A DNA stretch of 64,000 nt, from positions 2,294,001 through 2,358,000 of the forward strand of contig NZ_JABUQZ010000001.1 of assembly GCF_013342145.1 (NCBI RefSeq), given 5' to 3'. Source of the stretch: Haloterrigena gelatinilytica (GTDB taxonomy: Archaea > Halobacteriota > Halobacteria > Halobacteriales > Natrialbaceae). The translations under genes were made by a program, and so were the position numbers. The notes beneath the pieces are model-generated. The model was not told where the DNA came from. It searched no databases and was given only the letters and a program-made list of their open reading frames with translations. Below, piece by piece: positions 1-7,479 of the stretch (position 1 is its first letter; each line of letters opens with the position of its first letter).

Positions 1-2
1 AC

Positions 3-125
3 GGCGGGGCCGTGTCTCGACAGGGAACGGGAACTACCGAATTTCGCTACACGGAGTATCTCGTCAAAGTCAGGAGCGATGGCTGGATTCAAGTCTACGA
101 GCCGACCGAAACTGAGCTTTCGTGA
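3..125 (+). CDS. C-terminal end of an unidentified protein (5' end outside window)
   Basis: Forty codons are open from the window edge to a TGA. The visible tail contains YLVKVRSDGWIQVY and ends in TETELS. I recognise no domain. The codon use is ordinary and the frame is uninterrupted, so this is probably the end of a real gene, but a chance open frame of this length is possible. Confidence 0.4.
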   Translation, partial: GGAVSRQGTGTTEFRYTEYLVKVRSDGWIQVYEPTETELS

Positions 126-239
126 ACTCCGGTAGAGACGGCAGACCGGTAGGCAACCCCTCGAACATACTAGGTGCGTTTCTCCTATCTATTCTTTCAT
201 CCTTGAGATGAAATGCGGAATAAATGGAATACCGATCAG

Positions 240-276
240 TTCGCATACGTAGTTGTCATTCAGTCAGGTGAATCAC
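240..276. repeat. Upstream copy of a degenerate direct repeat
   Basis: This stretch, starting TTCGCATACGTAGTTG and running on to TTCAG and GGTGAA, matches 675-711 (TTCGCATATCTGGTTG, then TTCAG and GGTGAA) over about 37 bases with scattered mismatches. The two copies flank the small gene at 311-613. They could be conserved upstream regions left by a past gene duplication. Confidence 0.45.
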
Positions 277-310
277 TTAGTATCGGATGAGCACGTCTAT
301 ATCGGTCTGG

Positions 311-613
311 CTATCTAATTGCTTGGTAGTACTTTCGAGTACCCTTACCGTCGTCGATCACGCGAGTCTCGATCGCGCCCCGGCGGTAAAGATCGATGAG
401 AGACACTTTCACTGCGATTATATCGAGTTGGTACTCGCTCAATGTCTCCGATTCGCTTTCCTCCGTCGTCGAGAGAGTGGGCTCGCAAATCTCGGCCGCG
501 ATTTCCGGGACGGAGAATGCCTGCTGCTCGTGACTGGCTAAGAATTCTCGTACCTCCTCCTCGATGTTCTGTTCTTTCCGTCCTCGCTGAAAGGTTTCGT
601 TATCGATCGGCAT
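311..613 (-). CDS. Small hypothetical protein, winged-helix-like
   Basis: A 100-residue acidic protein. The charged N-terminal helix (EEEVREFLASHE) is followed by a segment that looks like a helix-turn-helix (FSVPEIAAEI), a Thr/Ser/Glu-rich insert, and a C-terminal strand-rich part (GAIETRVIDDGKGTRKYY) resembling the wing of a winged-helix domain. That suggests DNA binding, but I do not recognise the family. A TTAAGG TATA-like element lies upstream on this strand. Degenerate repeats flank the gene on both sides. No neighbour gives a functional hint. Confidence 0.55.
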   Translation of the reverse strand: MPIDNETFQRGRKEQNIEEEVREFLASHEQQAFSVPEIAAEICEPTLSTTEESESETLSEYQLDIIAVKVSLIDLYRRGAIETRVIDDGKGTRKYYQAIR

Positions 614-689
614 ACCGTGTTAGTAGACGTTCTGTAGCGGAATCGGTGTTTCGACGAGATACCTTAAGAGTTCGTTCGCATATCTGGTT

Positions 690-763
690 GCCGTTCAGCA
701 TAGGTGAAGAACATACCGTTCAGCAAAGTTACACAAATGCCGGTCAGCGTAGGGAAGAAGCAA
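690..763. repeat. Three imperfect tandem repeats of about 25 bp
   Basis: Three successive units of 25, 24 and 25 bases begin GCCGTTCAGC, ACCGTTCAGC and GCCGGTCAGC and share a purine-rich second half. They lie upstream of the minus-strand gene at 311-613, in a 277-base stretch with no gene. They could be binding sites for a regulator, or remnants of a replication or integration locus. Nothing else is recognised in 614-890. Confidence 0.5.
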
Positions 764-890
764 CACACCAAATATTTTGGGAACAGTAGTTATCCCTTGT
801 TCAGTCACTTTAACCGATAATGGCAATTAGAGATGGTTGAGGAGTCCTTTCGGGAAGGTGGAGCATATAACATCCCCACAGCGGGCACAG

Positions 891-1214
891 TTATACGCTA
901 GACGATTGAACATTGTGACTGCTTAGCGTGTGTAGGAGTTCCTCACACAGGGGGTTAGGATAGTATCGAATCGTTTCACTCCGCGAATCCCACTCGATCA
1001 GCGTGGACTCATCCAATTTCGGCAGGTGAACGTGATGTAGTTCGCTGGACACGGACGCTCCGTCCTGTAACGAATCCAGATGAGCCAGCAATTCGTCGAT
1101 AGTTGCTGTATTATTCGGTTGCCTCTCAAGGAACCGGAGTGTCTGTCGTCTGTGGTGATGACACAGTAACTGGAGCAAGCGGTCACATCTCTCCGCGTGT
1201 GTTTTGCTGGGCAT
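891..1214 (-). CDS. Small winged-helix regulator (DUF7344-like)
   Basis: A 107-residue protein with the layout of the short haloarchaeal winged-helix family often annotated DUF7344. It has an N-terminal helix ending HHHRRQTLRFL, a central helix pair with IDELLAHL, then a recognition segment ELHHVHLPKLDEST and a wing ending with ETIRYYPN. Proteins like this are usually predicted transcription regulators. The ligand and target are unknown. It stands alone, with about 130 bases to the Lrp-type gene on the same strand. The family assignment is from memory of the motif. Confidence 0.75.
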   Translation of the reverse strand: MPSKTHAERCDRLLQLLCHHHRRQTLRFLERQPNNTATIDELLAHLDSLQDGASVSSELHHVHLPKLDESTLIEWDSRSETIRYYPNPLCEELLHTLSSHNVQSSSV

Positions 1215-1345
1215 TGAAATTCGACCCTTATTCCCTAAAATACGCAGTCACGGATAAGTGTAACTCACATATCAACCTATGAATTGTGAATTTTGCACTC
1301 TCACCCATCAATTTTGTAATTTTCGGTTGCGGGGTGTGATGTTCG

Positions 1346-1873
1346 TTAGTGTGTTTCGTCGGGCTGGAAGTGCCCCCAGGGTTGACTATAGCTTGCGGTG
1401 ATTATTTCGGAACTGTGGATGGTGAGTCCGTACTCGTTCAATTCTTTCGTGAGTCGGATGAGGTCAGTCGTGGATGTCGAAACCGTTTCGATATAGAGAT
1501 TGTGTTCGTTGGTGATCATTTCGGTGACCTGAACGACACCGGTTACGGAGAGAACATTTCTGCTGACGCTCGATCGCTCCTCCGGATCACTCGTACAGAC
1601 GAAAAAGAGCCGGAGGGGAAAGCCGGCTTTTTCGTAGTTGAGTTTGGGTTCGTAGCCTTCGATAACGCCTGCGTCCTCCATGTTATCGATCCGGTTGCGG
1701 ACGGTACTGGGTGAGACGTCCACTTCCTCCGAGATTTCGGTGATCGTCGCATTACGGGCATCGCGTTGAAGCGCAAATAGGACGCCTTCATCGATGGTGT
1801 CGATCTCAAACGGCTCGTCGTTCTCCACGTCTAGATCCGACTCTGCCAGGGAGGAGTCCTCTTCATTAGCCAT
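1346..1873 (-). CDS. Lrp/AsnC family transcription regulator
   Basis: A 175-residue protein. An acidic N-terminal extension of about 25 residues precedes a classic AsnC-type helix-turn-helix (ITEISEEVDVSPSTVRNRI, about residues 44-62), followed by the linker GVIEGYEPKLNYEKAGF. The C-terminal half has the alpha-beta RAM-like effector fold (LFFVCTSDPEE, VTGVVQVTEM, then TDLIRLTKEL). Such proteins act as dimers or octamers and often sense amino acids or nitrogen status. The effector cannot be told from sequence. It is transcribed away from the cold-shock gene, so the intervening 312 bases hold both promoters. Confidence 0.88.
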   Translation of the reverse strand: MANEEDSSLAESDLDVENDEPFEIDTIDEGVLFALQRDARNATITEISEEVDVSPSTVRNRIDNMEDAGVIEGYEPKLNYEKAGFPLRLFFVCTSDPEERSSVSRNVLSVTGVVQVTEMITNEHNLYIETVSTSTTDLIRLTKELNEYGLTIHSSEIITASYSQPWGHFQPDETH

Positions 1874-2185
1874 AGTGTAGCTACCATGGCTGGACGAAAG
1901 AAGATTGACCCCAAAGACGTGTATTGTTCGTCGCCGTCATTCTCTTACGTACCATCGGCTTCCTGCGGGAAAGGGCTACGACTGATCTAACCGTATTCAT
2001 GACGCCGCTGTTCCCGGGTGCCCTGATCGGCATATCCCTGAATCAGTACGAGGTGCGTCTCGGCGCAAGTGGAGCACTGATGACATCCCGGGTCGGCCTC
2101 TGCTTCCGCTGACTGGAAGTGGTGCGATCGTGGTACTGTCTCCCTCGGGACCCTTATCCGTCCCCTTACCATCCCTTTAGAAGCA
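1874..2185. other. Intergenic, divergent promoter region
   Basis: These 312 bases lie between the Lrp-type gene and the cold-shock gene. Open frames on both strands are short and have no recognisable product. Upstream of the cold-shock ATG is CCCTTATCCG, a weak TATA-like element about 35 bases away. No repeat or RNA gene is visible. Confidence 0.5.
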
Positions 2186-2380
2186 ATGGCAAACGGTAAG
2201 GTTGATTTCTTCAACGACACTGGCGGCTACGGTTTCATTTCGACTGAGGACGCGGACGAGGACGTTTTCTTCCACATGGAGGGCGTTGGCGGCCCGGATC
2301 TCGAAGAAGGACAGGACGTCGATTTCGACATCGAACAGGCCCCCAAGGGCCCGCGTGCGACCAACGTCGTCCGCAACTAA
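2186..2380 (+). CDS. Cold-shock domain protein (CspA family)
   Basis: A 64-residue single-domain cold-shock protein. It binds single-stranded RNA or DNA and acts as an RNA chaperone. Both nucleic-acid motifs are visible: RNP1-like GGYGFIS (about residues 13-19) and RNP2-like DVFFH (about residues 26-30). The start GKVDFFNDT and the end GPRATNVV are family hallmarks. The length equals the family norm. As usual in haloarchaea it is acidic. It is a single-gene unit with its own upstream region. Confidence 0.95.
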   Translation: MANGKVDFFNDTGGYGFISTEDADEDVFFHMEGVGGPDLEEGQDVDFDIEQAPKGPRATNVVRN

Positions 2381-2573
2381 GACCGAGTTTCAGCTCTCGC
2401 CTCACAGCGACGAGTGAGTGACTCCATTTTTCGAACACTACACCCAGTAGGTGGCGCTCTCGTGTGTTGAATACTCTCATAGAGGGAACAGCTGACGACG
2501 GTGCTGAATAGAGGAGACTCACATACCGGGGCGTAGACTCCTCTTATCCGACCTCCCGAGACGGGACTTTCTG

Positions 2574-3227
2574 CTATGTCTCTGGCTGATCGTCCGCGAA
2601 CAGCGATTGTTCGATGAGGATATTGACTCCCCGACGGATACGTTGAGAGAGCGCACTGTCGCTGATCCCTATGTCATCAGCGAGTCGGGTCTGCGTCGTT
2701 CGCCGTGGTATCTCGAAGTAGCCTTCACGGTACGCTAACCGCAGCGTCTCGCGCTGTTCGGACGACAGTGGCGACTCTCCTTCGGGCATCGAAGGGTTGT
2801 AGATGTGCCGGAGTGTGATGGGAATGCCCTCGTCAGTGAGAGCCATGTTGAATGAGGAGAGCTGCTCATGAGACGGGAACCGCAGTCGGAAGTCCCATGT
2901 CTCGGCGGTCCCGCTTGCTTCGAGGATCTTCGCCTGGGTGTCGATGAGCGCCTGGATAAGCCCGTTGATGTCCGAACTCCAGTGAACCTCGAAGAGCGTC
3001 TTGTCGTCCTTAGTGGTGAGAATCTCAACCGTTTCGGTCTTGGAGTGCTCCAGCAGGCTCGTCTCGATTACTCCCGATTCAGCACCGGCGATCCAGAACA
3101 GCGGCACGATGGCTTCCCGGAGTGGGACGATCCGTTCGAGTTCGATTTCGACGGCTGGGTAGTCATCCAAGACGCGACCTAAGGGGAACGTGTCCGCTGG
3201 AACGGTAATATCGGCGATAACGACCAT
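2574..3227 (-). CDS. Bat-like HTH-10 family transcription regulator
   Basis: A 217-residue protein whose last 60 residues form the bacterio-opsin-activator (HTH-10) helix-turn-helix: LSSEQRETLRLAYREGYFEIPR, then LADDIGISDSALSQRIRRG. The first 150 residues are the usual variable strand-rich sensor part (TFPLGRVLDDYP, VEIERIVPLREAIVPLFW). Members of this large haloarchaeal family regulate light, oxygen or metabolic responses, each with a different target. No target can be deduced here. No partner gene is adjacent. Confidence 0.88.
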   Translation of the reverse strand: MVVIADITVPADTFPLGRVLDDYPAVEIELERIVPLREAIVPLFWIAGAESGVIETSLLEHSKTETVEILTTKDDKTLFEVHWSSDINGLIQALIDTQAKILEASGTAETWDFRLRFPSHEQLSSFNMALTDEGIPITLRHIYNPSMPEGESPLSSEQRETLRLAYREGYFEIPRRTTQTRLADDIGISDSALSQRIRRGVNILIEQSLFADDQPET

Positions 3228-3573
3228 CGCTCAGTAGATATCTCGGGCTTGTGGTGGCATCTCTGTGTCAGTAACGGCCTTCGAGGTCGAAGCCAAAAAC
3301 ACTACGGGTGCGGAAATTGCTTCGATCTCGAAGGTCAAGTCTCGATCCAGCGACTTCGGACGTGCTTCAACACACCACCGCGTAGCCAACTCTTCTGGAA
3401 GCAATAGTGAAGGCAACACTTGTGATGCTCTTTGCCAACACATCTCACAGGGGGAGCCGGAACCATGGCGGAAGAGAGGGGAAGACAGTTCGCATCGACA
3501 GTTCAATAGGGACGATAGCAGACGTGAAAGAGAGTGGGATGAACGACCACTCGTCAATCTGGCTGATGCAAGC

Positions 3574-3735
3574 ATGATCGAATGCCAAGAATGCGAAAGC
3601 GATCAAGCACGCGATGTACGAGTAACATACACGACCGGCTCGGCAGAGACGCTCCAATTGTGCGATCGCTGCGCTACCAAATTCGAGAACGGCGGATTCG
3701 TTACGGAAATCTTCCAAACAGAACTCAGTCAGTAA
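3574..3735 (+). CDS. 53-residue zinc-ribbon protein
   Basis: A longer frame is open upstream, but only the part from this ATG looks coding: MIECQECESD, a middle strand VRVTYTTGSAETLQL, and CDRCATKFENGG. The two CxxC pairs about 24 residues apart make a single treble-clef or zinc-ribbon fold. Haloarchaea encode many such micro-zinc-fingers; some affect biofilm formation or motility, most are uncharacterised. The role here is unknown. The upstream part of the frame lacks haloarchaeal acidic composition, so I reject the longer start. Confidence 0.6.
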   Translation: MIECQECESDQARDVRVTYTTGSAETLQLCDRCATKFENGGFVTEIFQTELSQ

Positions 3736-3882
3736 CCATCGCTACGAACACGGATGGATCGATGAAAACCGAATCGAATAATTGAGATTGGAGCGCTCAA
3801 CGTACCCCTCTATTCAGCAGGTGACTTTGGCATATTTTGGATAGATCGATAGCCACCTCGGTGCCGGCTTGCCCTGAACTGC

Positions 3883-4038
3883 TCACCTGATCGATCGAAA
3901 CTCGGTCCCGCCACAGGGACAGTCTGCGCCCGTCCCGATCAACCGGATTTCTCCGTCTGACCAGCGCCGAGCTGCATAGGGTGAATTACAGTCGGTACAG
4001 ACAGCGACAATTCTGGTTGCTTTCTGTGCACCGTTCAT
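3883..4038 (-). CDS. 51-residue zinc-ribbon protein, paralogue of the one at 52.9 kb
   Basis: A short gene beginning MNGAQKATRIVAVC. It has CTDC near residue 14, then WSDGEIRLIGTGADCPCGG and an FRSI end. The pattern CxxC, about 26 residues, CxCG is a compact zinc ribbon. The protein at 52869-53066 has the same layout (TRIVAVCRSC, then GTIRPIG, EECTCGDGDFRRI), so the two are paralogues. This supports the frame being real despite its size. The function is unknown. Confidence 0.65.
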   Translation of the reverse strand: MNGAQKATRIVAVCTDCNSPYAARRWSDGEIRLIGTGADCPCGGTEFRSIR

Positions 4039-4194
4039 AGCAGCCGCTCAACTGACTATCGACTTTGACGTAGCCCCTACTTGGGTAGGATCGATCCGAG
4101 ATCGCTCACTACCGGAGAGGACGGGAGCAGAACCACTCCAGCGTTCAGTAAAGGGAATTCACTTATCGGCACAGGCGGTGCATTGTTACTCTGT

Positions 4195-4482
4195 ATGCCC
4201 GAAGAAGTTCTGTTCAAATCAGAGAGCAGCCAGACCCGAGAAGAAATCGCATCGTATCTTCACAGTGTTGCTGAGAAGCTCGAACAAGGTGATGCGGTCA
4301 CACTAAAATCGGGTTCCGAATCCGTGACGATGGAACCGCCAGCCCGCCCAACCTTCGAGGTCAAAGCCGAACGCGAAGGGCCGACGGACGGCCCCGGTGA
4401 ATTGAGTATCGAGTTCGAACTCGAATGGGACGAGAGCGACAGTGGGGGAGACGGTGAGAGCGGACAATTAGAAATTGAGTGA
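4195..4482 (+). CDS. Amphi-Trp domain protein
   Basis: A 95-residue acidic protein. It starts MPEEVLFKSESSQTREEIASYLHSVAEKL, followed by GDAVTLKSGSESVTMEPPARPTFEVKAERE and a Glu-rich tail. This matches the amphi-Trp domain, a short module common in haloarchaea whose function is not established to my knowledge. A longer open frame begins upstream, but the family starts at this methionine. It is monocistronic. The C-terminal acidic tail (DSGGDGESG) is disordered. Confidence 0.8.
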   Translation: MPEEVLFKSESSQTREEIASYLHSVAEKLEQGDAVTLKSGSESVTMEPPARPTFEVKAEREGPTDGPGELSIEFELEWDESDSGGDGESGQLEIE

Positions 4483-4545
4483 TCAGTTCGCAGACCTATT
4501 TATCAGCGTGTTCGCTGAAGAATGGGAAGAAATCAACACTGTAAG

Positions 4546-4689
4546 ATGCGTTCTATGACGCCCTCGACTAGCGACGAACTCGAGGACACGACACCTGATA
4601 CGGTACGTGAGCGATTGCGATAGATCATCGGGAGACACGACATGGACAGTCACTCGGTGAGTTACGATGAAGTAGCCGACGAATCCTAA
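4546..4689 (+). pseudogene. Possible small gene interrupted by TAG
   Basis: An ATG frame runs 25 codons to a TAG, then continues in the same frame for 21 codons to TAA. Both parts have haloarchaeal acidic composition (SDELEDTTPDTVRERLR; then HDMDSHSVSYDEVADES). It may be a decayed small gene. The evidence is only composition and frame continuity. Nothing else is seen in the 316 bases between the amphi-Trp gene and the Usp gene. Confidence 0.25.
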
Positions 4690-4798
4690 AACTCCGTGTC
4701 AGGATCGTACCGAGCCCGGGTAATCCTCGGAAGTCGCTTCGCGTTACTTCCCCAGTAGTCCGACGGGAGCGGTGGTGAATGTGCTCCGACAGACACGT

Positions 4799-5245
4799 TC
4801 AAGGTCGCGCCAATAGTACAGACGTATCTACCGTTCGGATGACCCGGTCGGACGTACTGCCGAGTAGCCGTTCTTTCAACCCGGACCGACCGCTCGCCCC
4901 CATGACAACGAGGTCGATATCGCGTTCGGCGACGTACGCCTCGATCACCTCGTGCGGACTTCCCTCACGAGTGTTTCGATCGTAGCTGATCCCTGCCTCC
5001 TCAGCCCGGTTCGCGGCGTCGTCGAGAGCGGATTCGGCTTCCTCTTCGAGCGTCTCCGTGAGCTGCGGTGCGATGCTCCCGGACGCGCCTGCAGACATCT
5101 CTGTTCCCACGTCTATCACGTGGAGAAAGTGCACTGTCGTCGCTCTACCCTCTGCTATCGCGGTGGCCTGATCGACCGCCGCCATACTCGATTCGCTCCC
5201 GTCCGTCGGCACTAGAATATCGTCGTACACGATCGTCGATACCAT
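4799..5245 (-). CDS. Universal stress protein, UspA family
   Basis: A 148-residue single-domain Usp. The frame is open further upstream, but family homology starts at MVSTIVYDDILVPTDGS, so that start is used. The ATP-binding hallmarks are present: the N-terminal VPTDGS loop, and near the C-terminus the motif G-x2-G-x9-G-[ST] seen as GASGRSG followed by LLGSTSD, then VLLARP. Usp proteins bind ATP or AMP and help cells under stress, by mechanisms that differ between members. It lies 74 bases downstream of the broken CNNM/CorC gene on the same strand, at the end of the stress/envelope cluster. Confidence 0.92.
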   Translation of the reverse strand: MVSTIVYDDILVPTDGSESSMAAVDQATAIAEGRATTVHFLHVIDVGTEMSAGASGSIAPQLTETLEEEAESALDDAANRAEEAGISYDRNTREGSPHEVIEAYVAERDIDLVVMGASGRSGLKERLLGSTSDRVIRTVDTSVLLARP

Positions 5246-5318
5246 CCTTATAGGTAAAACCTGACTGTGTGCAAGGGCTTGGTATCGGTCCGGCTGACAG
5301 CATTTTCCCAACGATCGA

Positions 5319-6397
5319 TCAGCGGTCTGCCGCCTCGAGTTGCCCCTGATCGAGCGGATCCTCGATATCACCCATTACTGCCTCGAGGAGATCGGTTACG
5401 GTAACGAGCCCGACGACCTCTCCGTCGTCGGACTGCGTCCGACCGCTCGAGGAACTTCGTTCCTCGCTGTCTTCGATCACCAGCGCGAGTTCCTGATTTT
5501 CCGCCTGAAACTGGTCGACTGCGTCGCTCACGTCCGCGTCGGGAGAGAGCGTCATCGGCGGCGCTGCCAGTTCGCCGAAGTCGACAGCGCTGTCGGCCAG
5601 TTCCTCACGGTGCCTGACGAGGATCGGCGTATAAAGAATCCCCCGAAAGTCGGTTAGTTCGTCTCCCACCAGTGGAAACCGCGTCTGCGGTCGCTTTTCC
5701 ATCTTTCGGAGGTTTTCCTCGGCGTCGTCCTCGGCCGATAGCGCGACGATTTCGTCGGGATCGACATTACCTCACGGATCGGCTTCTCGCCGATCTGGAA
5801 GGCGTTCATCACCTCGTCGCGGCGTTCCTCGGAAAGGTCGCCCTCTTCGAGGATCGAGCCGAGTCGGTTCCGAAGGTCCGCACGGGACTCGATGACGTCC
5901 TCTTCGGTCTCGAGCCACGCGCCGGTCATCTCGATCCCGAAGAGTTTGAGCGTCAGTTTCGCGATCCCGTCGCCGAGCGTGATGACCGGCGAGATCAGCC
6001 AATGGAACCAGTACAACGGTGCCGCTCCGTACCGACAGACCACTCGCGACCGTTCGACGCCGAGGTACGTCGGCGTCTGCTCTCCATGAGTCAGATGGAC
6101 CAGGTTGATGATGAGGAAGGCGAGGATCGCGCCGCTTCCGATCGAGGCCAGCGCCGTGTTCGCGAAGAGGGGCTCGAAAATGGCCGCGAGCGCGGGTTCG
6201 GCGACGATCCCGACCGCGATGCTCGAAGCCGTAATGCCGACTTGACACGTGGTCAGATAGAGTTCGAGGTTGTCGGTCATCTCCCACGCGCGCTCGAGTT
6301 TGGGGTTGTCGGCGACGAACTCTTCCTCGGTGAACTGCCGAGCGCGCGTCAGCGCGAACTCGATGGCGACGAAGAACGCGTTCGCGAGGATCAACAA
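5319..6397 (-). pseudogene. CNNM/CorC (hemolysin-family) membrane protein, frameshifted
   Basis: Two overlapping frames together give one CNNM/CorC-type protein. The upstream part has a DUF21 membrane domain (FFVAIEFALTRARQF; several hydrophobic helices; HLTHGEQTPTYLGVERS) and the start of the CBS region (EEGDLSEERRDEVMNAFQIGEKPIREVM). The downstream part has the rest of the CBS pair (RFPLVGDELTDFRGILY, then VVGLVTVTDLLEAVMGDI). The frames join if one base is added between 5764 and 5765, giving VMVDPDEIVALS. An in-frame TAA also sits just upstream of the first codons, where the usual N-terminus would be, so the start is unclear. No C-terminal CorC/HlyC domain follows. Members are thought to move Mg2+ or Na+. 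The gene is inactive, or the assembly has an error. Confidence 0.75.
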
Positions 6398-6457
6398 GAG
6401 CCCGGCAATCAGACGGACCGCGATTGTTCCGACGGTCCTGATTTAGCACTCACGACC

Positions 6458-7477
6458 TCAGTTGGAATCGGTCGATATGATGCGCCGACCGAGAACGGCG
6501 CTCGCGATCGCGGCCACGAGGCCGGTGATCAGGGCGAGCGCTCGTCGATGCATCGACGCCTGAAGCAGGTAGCTTCGACCGCGCGCCCGGTCGTCGAACG
6601 GCCCGTGAGCGCCGAAGTCGCCGGACACCGGCTCGTACAGGTTGTGCTCGCGGTCGGGATCGACCGGCTCGTCGGTCTGCTGGGAGTCGTAGCCGCCGCT
6701 AGCGAGAAGGTTGTCGAGCCGCCGCGGGATCAAACGGTTCCCGAGGATCGCTTTCACCGTCGATCGGCCGACCCACAGCTCGTCCCTGTCGTGGTCGACC
6801 GCCCAGACGATCGCTCGAGCGGCGACCTCGGGCTGATAGATCGGTGGTACCGGCTGCGGTTTTCTCGGGAGTCGGGTTTTCGTCCACTCGAACTGCGGAG
6901 TATTCATCGCGGGCATCTGTACCATCGATAGCTGGACGTCGGAGTCGTCGTGGAGCAGTTCCGTTCGCACGGATTCGGTATAGCCCTGGATCGCGTGTTT
7001 CGCACCACAGTAGGCCGACTGGAGTGGAATCCCTCGATACGCCAGCGCGGAGCCGACTTGCACGATCGTCCCCTCGTCGCGGTCCCGCATTCGATCGAGC
7101 GCGGTCTGCGTCCCGTAGACGTACCCCAGATACGTGACCTCGGTGACGCGACGGTAGTCGGCGGCGGTCATCTCCGCAGCGGGCGAGAACACCGACACCA
7201 TCGCGTTGTTCACCCAGACGTCGATCGGTCCGAACGCGTCCTCGACGGTTTCGGCTGCGGCCTCGACCGCGTCGGGATCAGCGACGTCCGTCGGGACGGT
7301 GACTGCTTCGCCACCGGCCCGCTCGACCGCCTCGCGTGCGCCCTCGAGGCCGTCCTCGCCCCGCGCGACCAGGCCGACCTTCGCGCCGCGTTCGGCGAAC
7401 GTACGAGCGGTGGCTCGCCCGACGCCGGCTGATGCACCTGTGACGACGACGACTTCGGAGTCGGTAGTTTCGGACAT
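6458..7477 (-). CDS. Short-chain dehydrogenase/reductase with C-terminal membrane anchor
   Basis: A 339-residue SDR. The nucleotide-binding motif TGASAGVGRA is near residues 14-23, the NNA structural motif near residue 89, and the catalytic Ser plus YxxxK appear as QVGSALAYR and SAYCGAKHA. It should use NAD(P)H. The substrate is unknown. Unlike the classical 250-residue enzymes it has a charged linker (QTDEPVDPDREHN) and a C-terminal hydrophobic segment (LALITGLVAAIASAVLG), predicted to fix it to the membrane. The start lies 2 bases after the VKOR gene stop, so the two are surely co-transcribed. Confidence 0.9.
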   Translation of the reverse strand: MSETTDSEVVVVTGASAGVGRATARTFAERGAKVGLVARGEDGLEGAREAVERAGGEAVTVPTDVADPDAVEAAAETVEDAFGPIDVWVNNAMVSVFSPAAEMTAADYRRVTEVTYLGYVYGTQTALDRMRDRDEGTIVQVGSALAYRGIPLQSAYCGAKHAIQGYTESVRTELLHDDSDVQLSMVQMPAMNTPQFEWTKTRLPRKPQPVPPIYQPEVAARAIVWAVDHDRDELWVGRSTVKAILGNRLIPRRLDNLLASGGYDSQQTDEPVDPDREHNLYEPVSGDFGAHGPFDDRARGRSYLLQASMHRRALALITGLVAAIASAVLGRRIISTDSN

Positions 7478-7479
7478 GG

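Noticed and set aside
2235-2522. 95-codon minus-strand frame over the cold-shock gene
   Set aside because: Arg-rich antisense of a strongly conserved family.
5672-6931. 419-codon plus-strand frame over the CNNM and SDR genes
   Set aside because: Arg/Asp-rich shadow without a domain; minus-strand proteins are well recognised.
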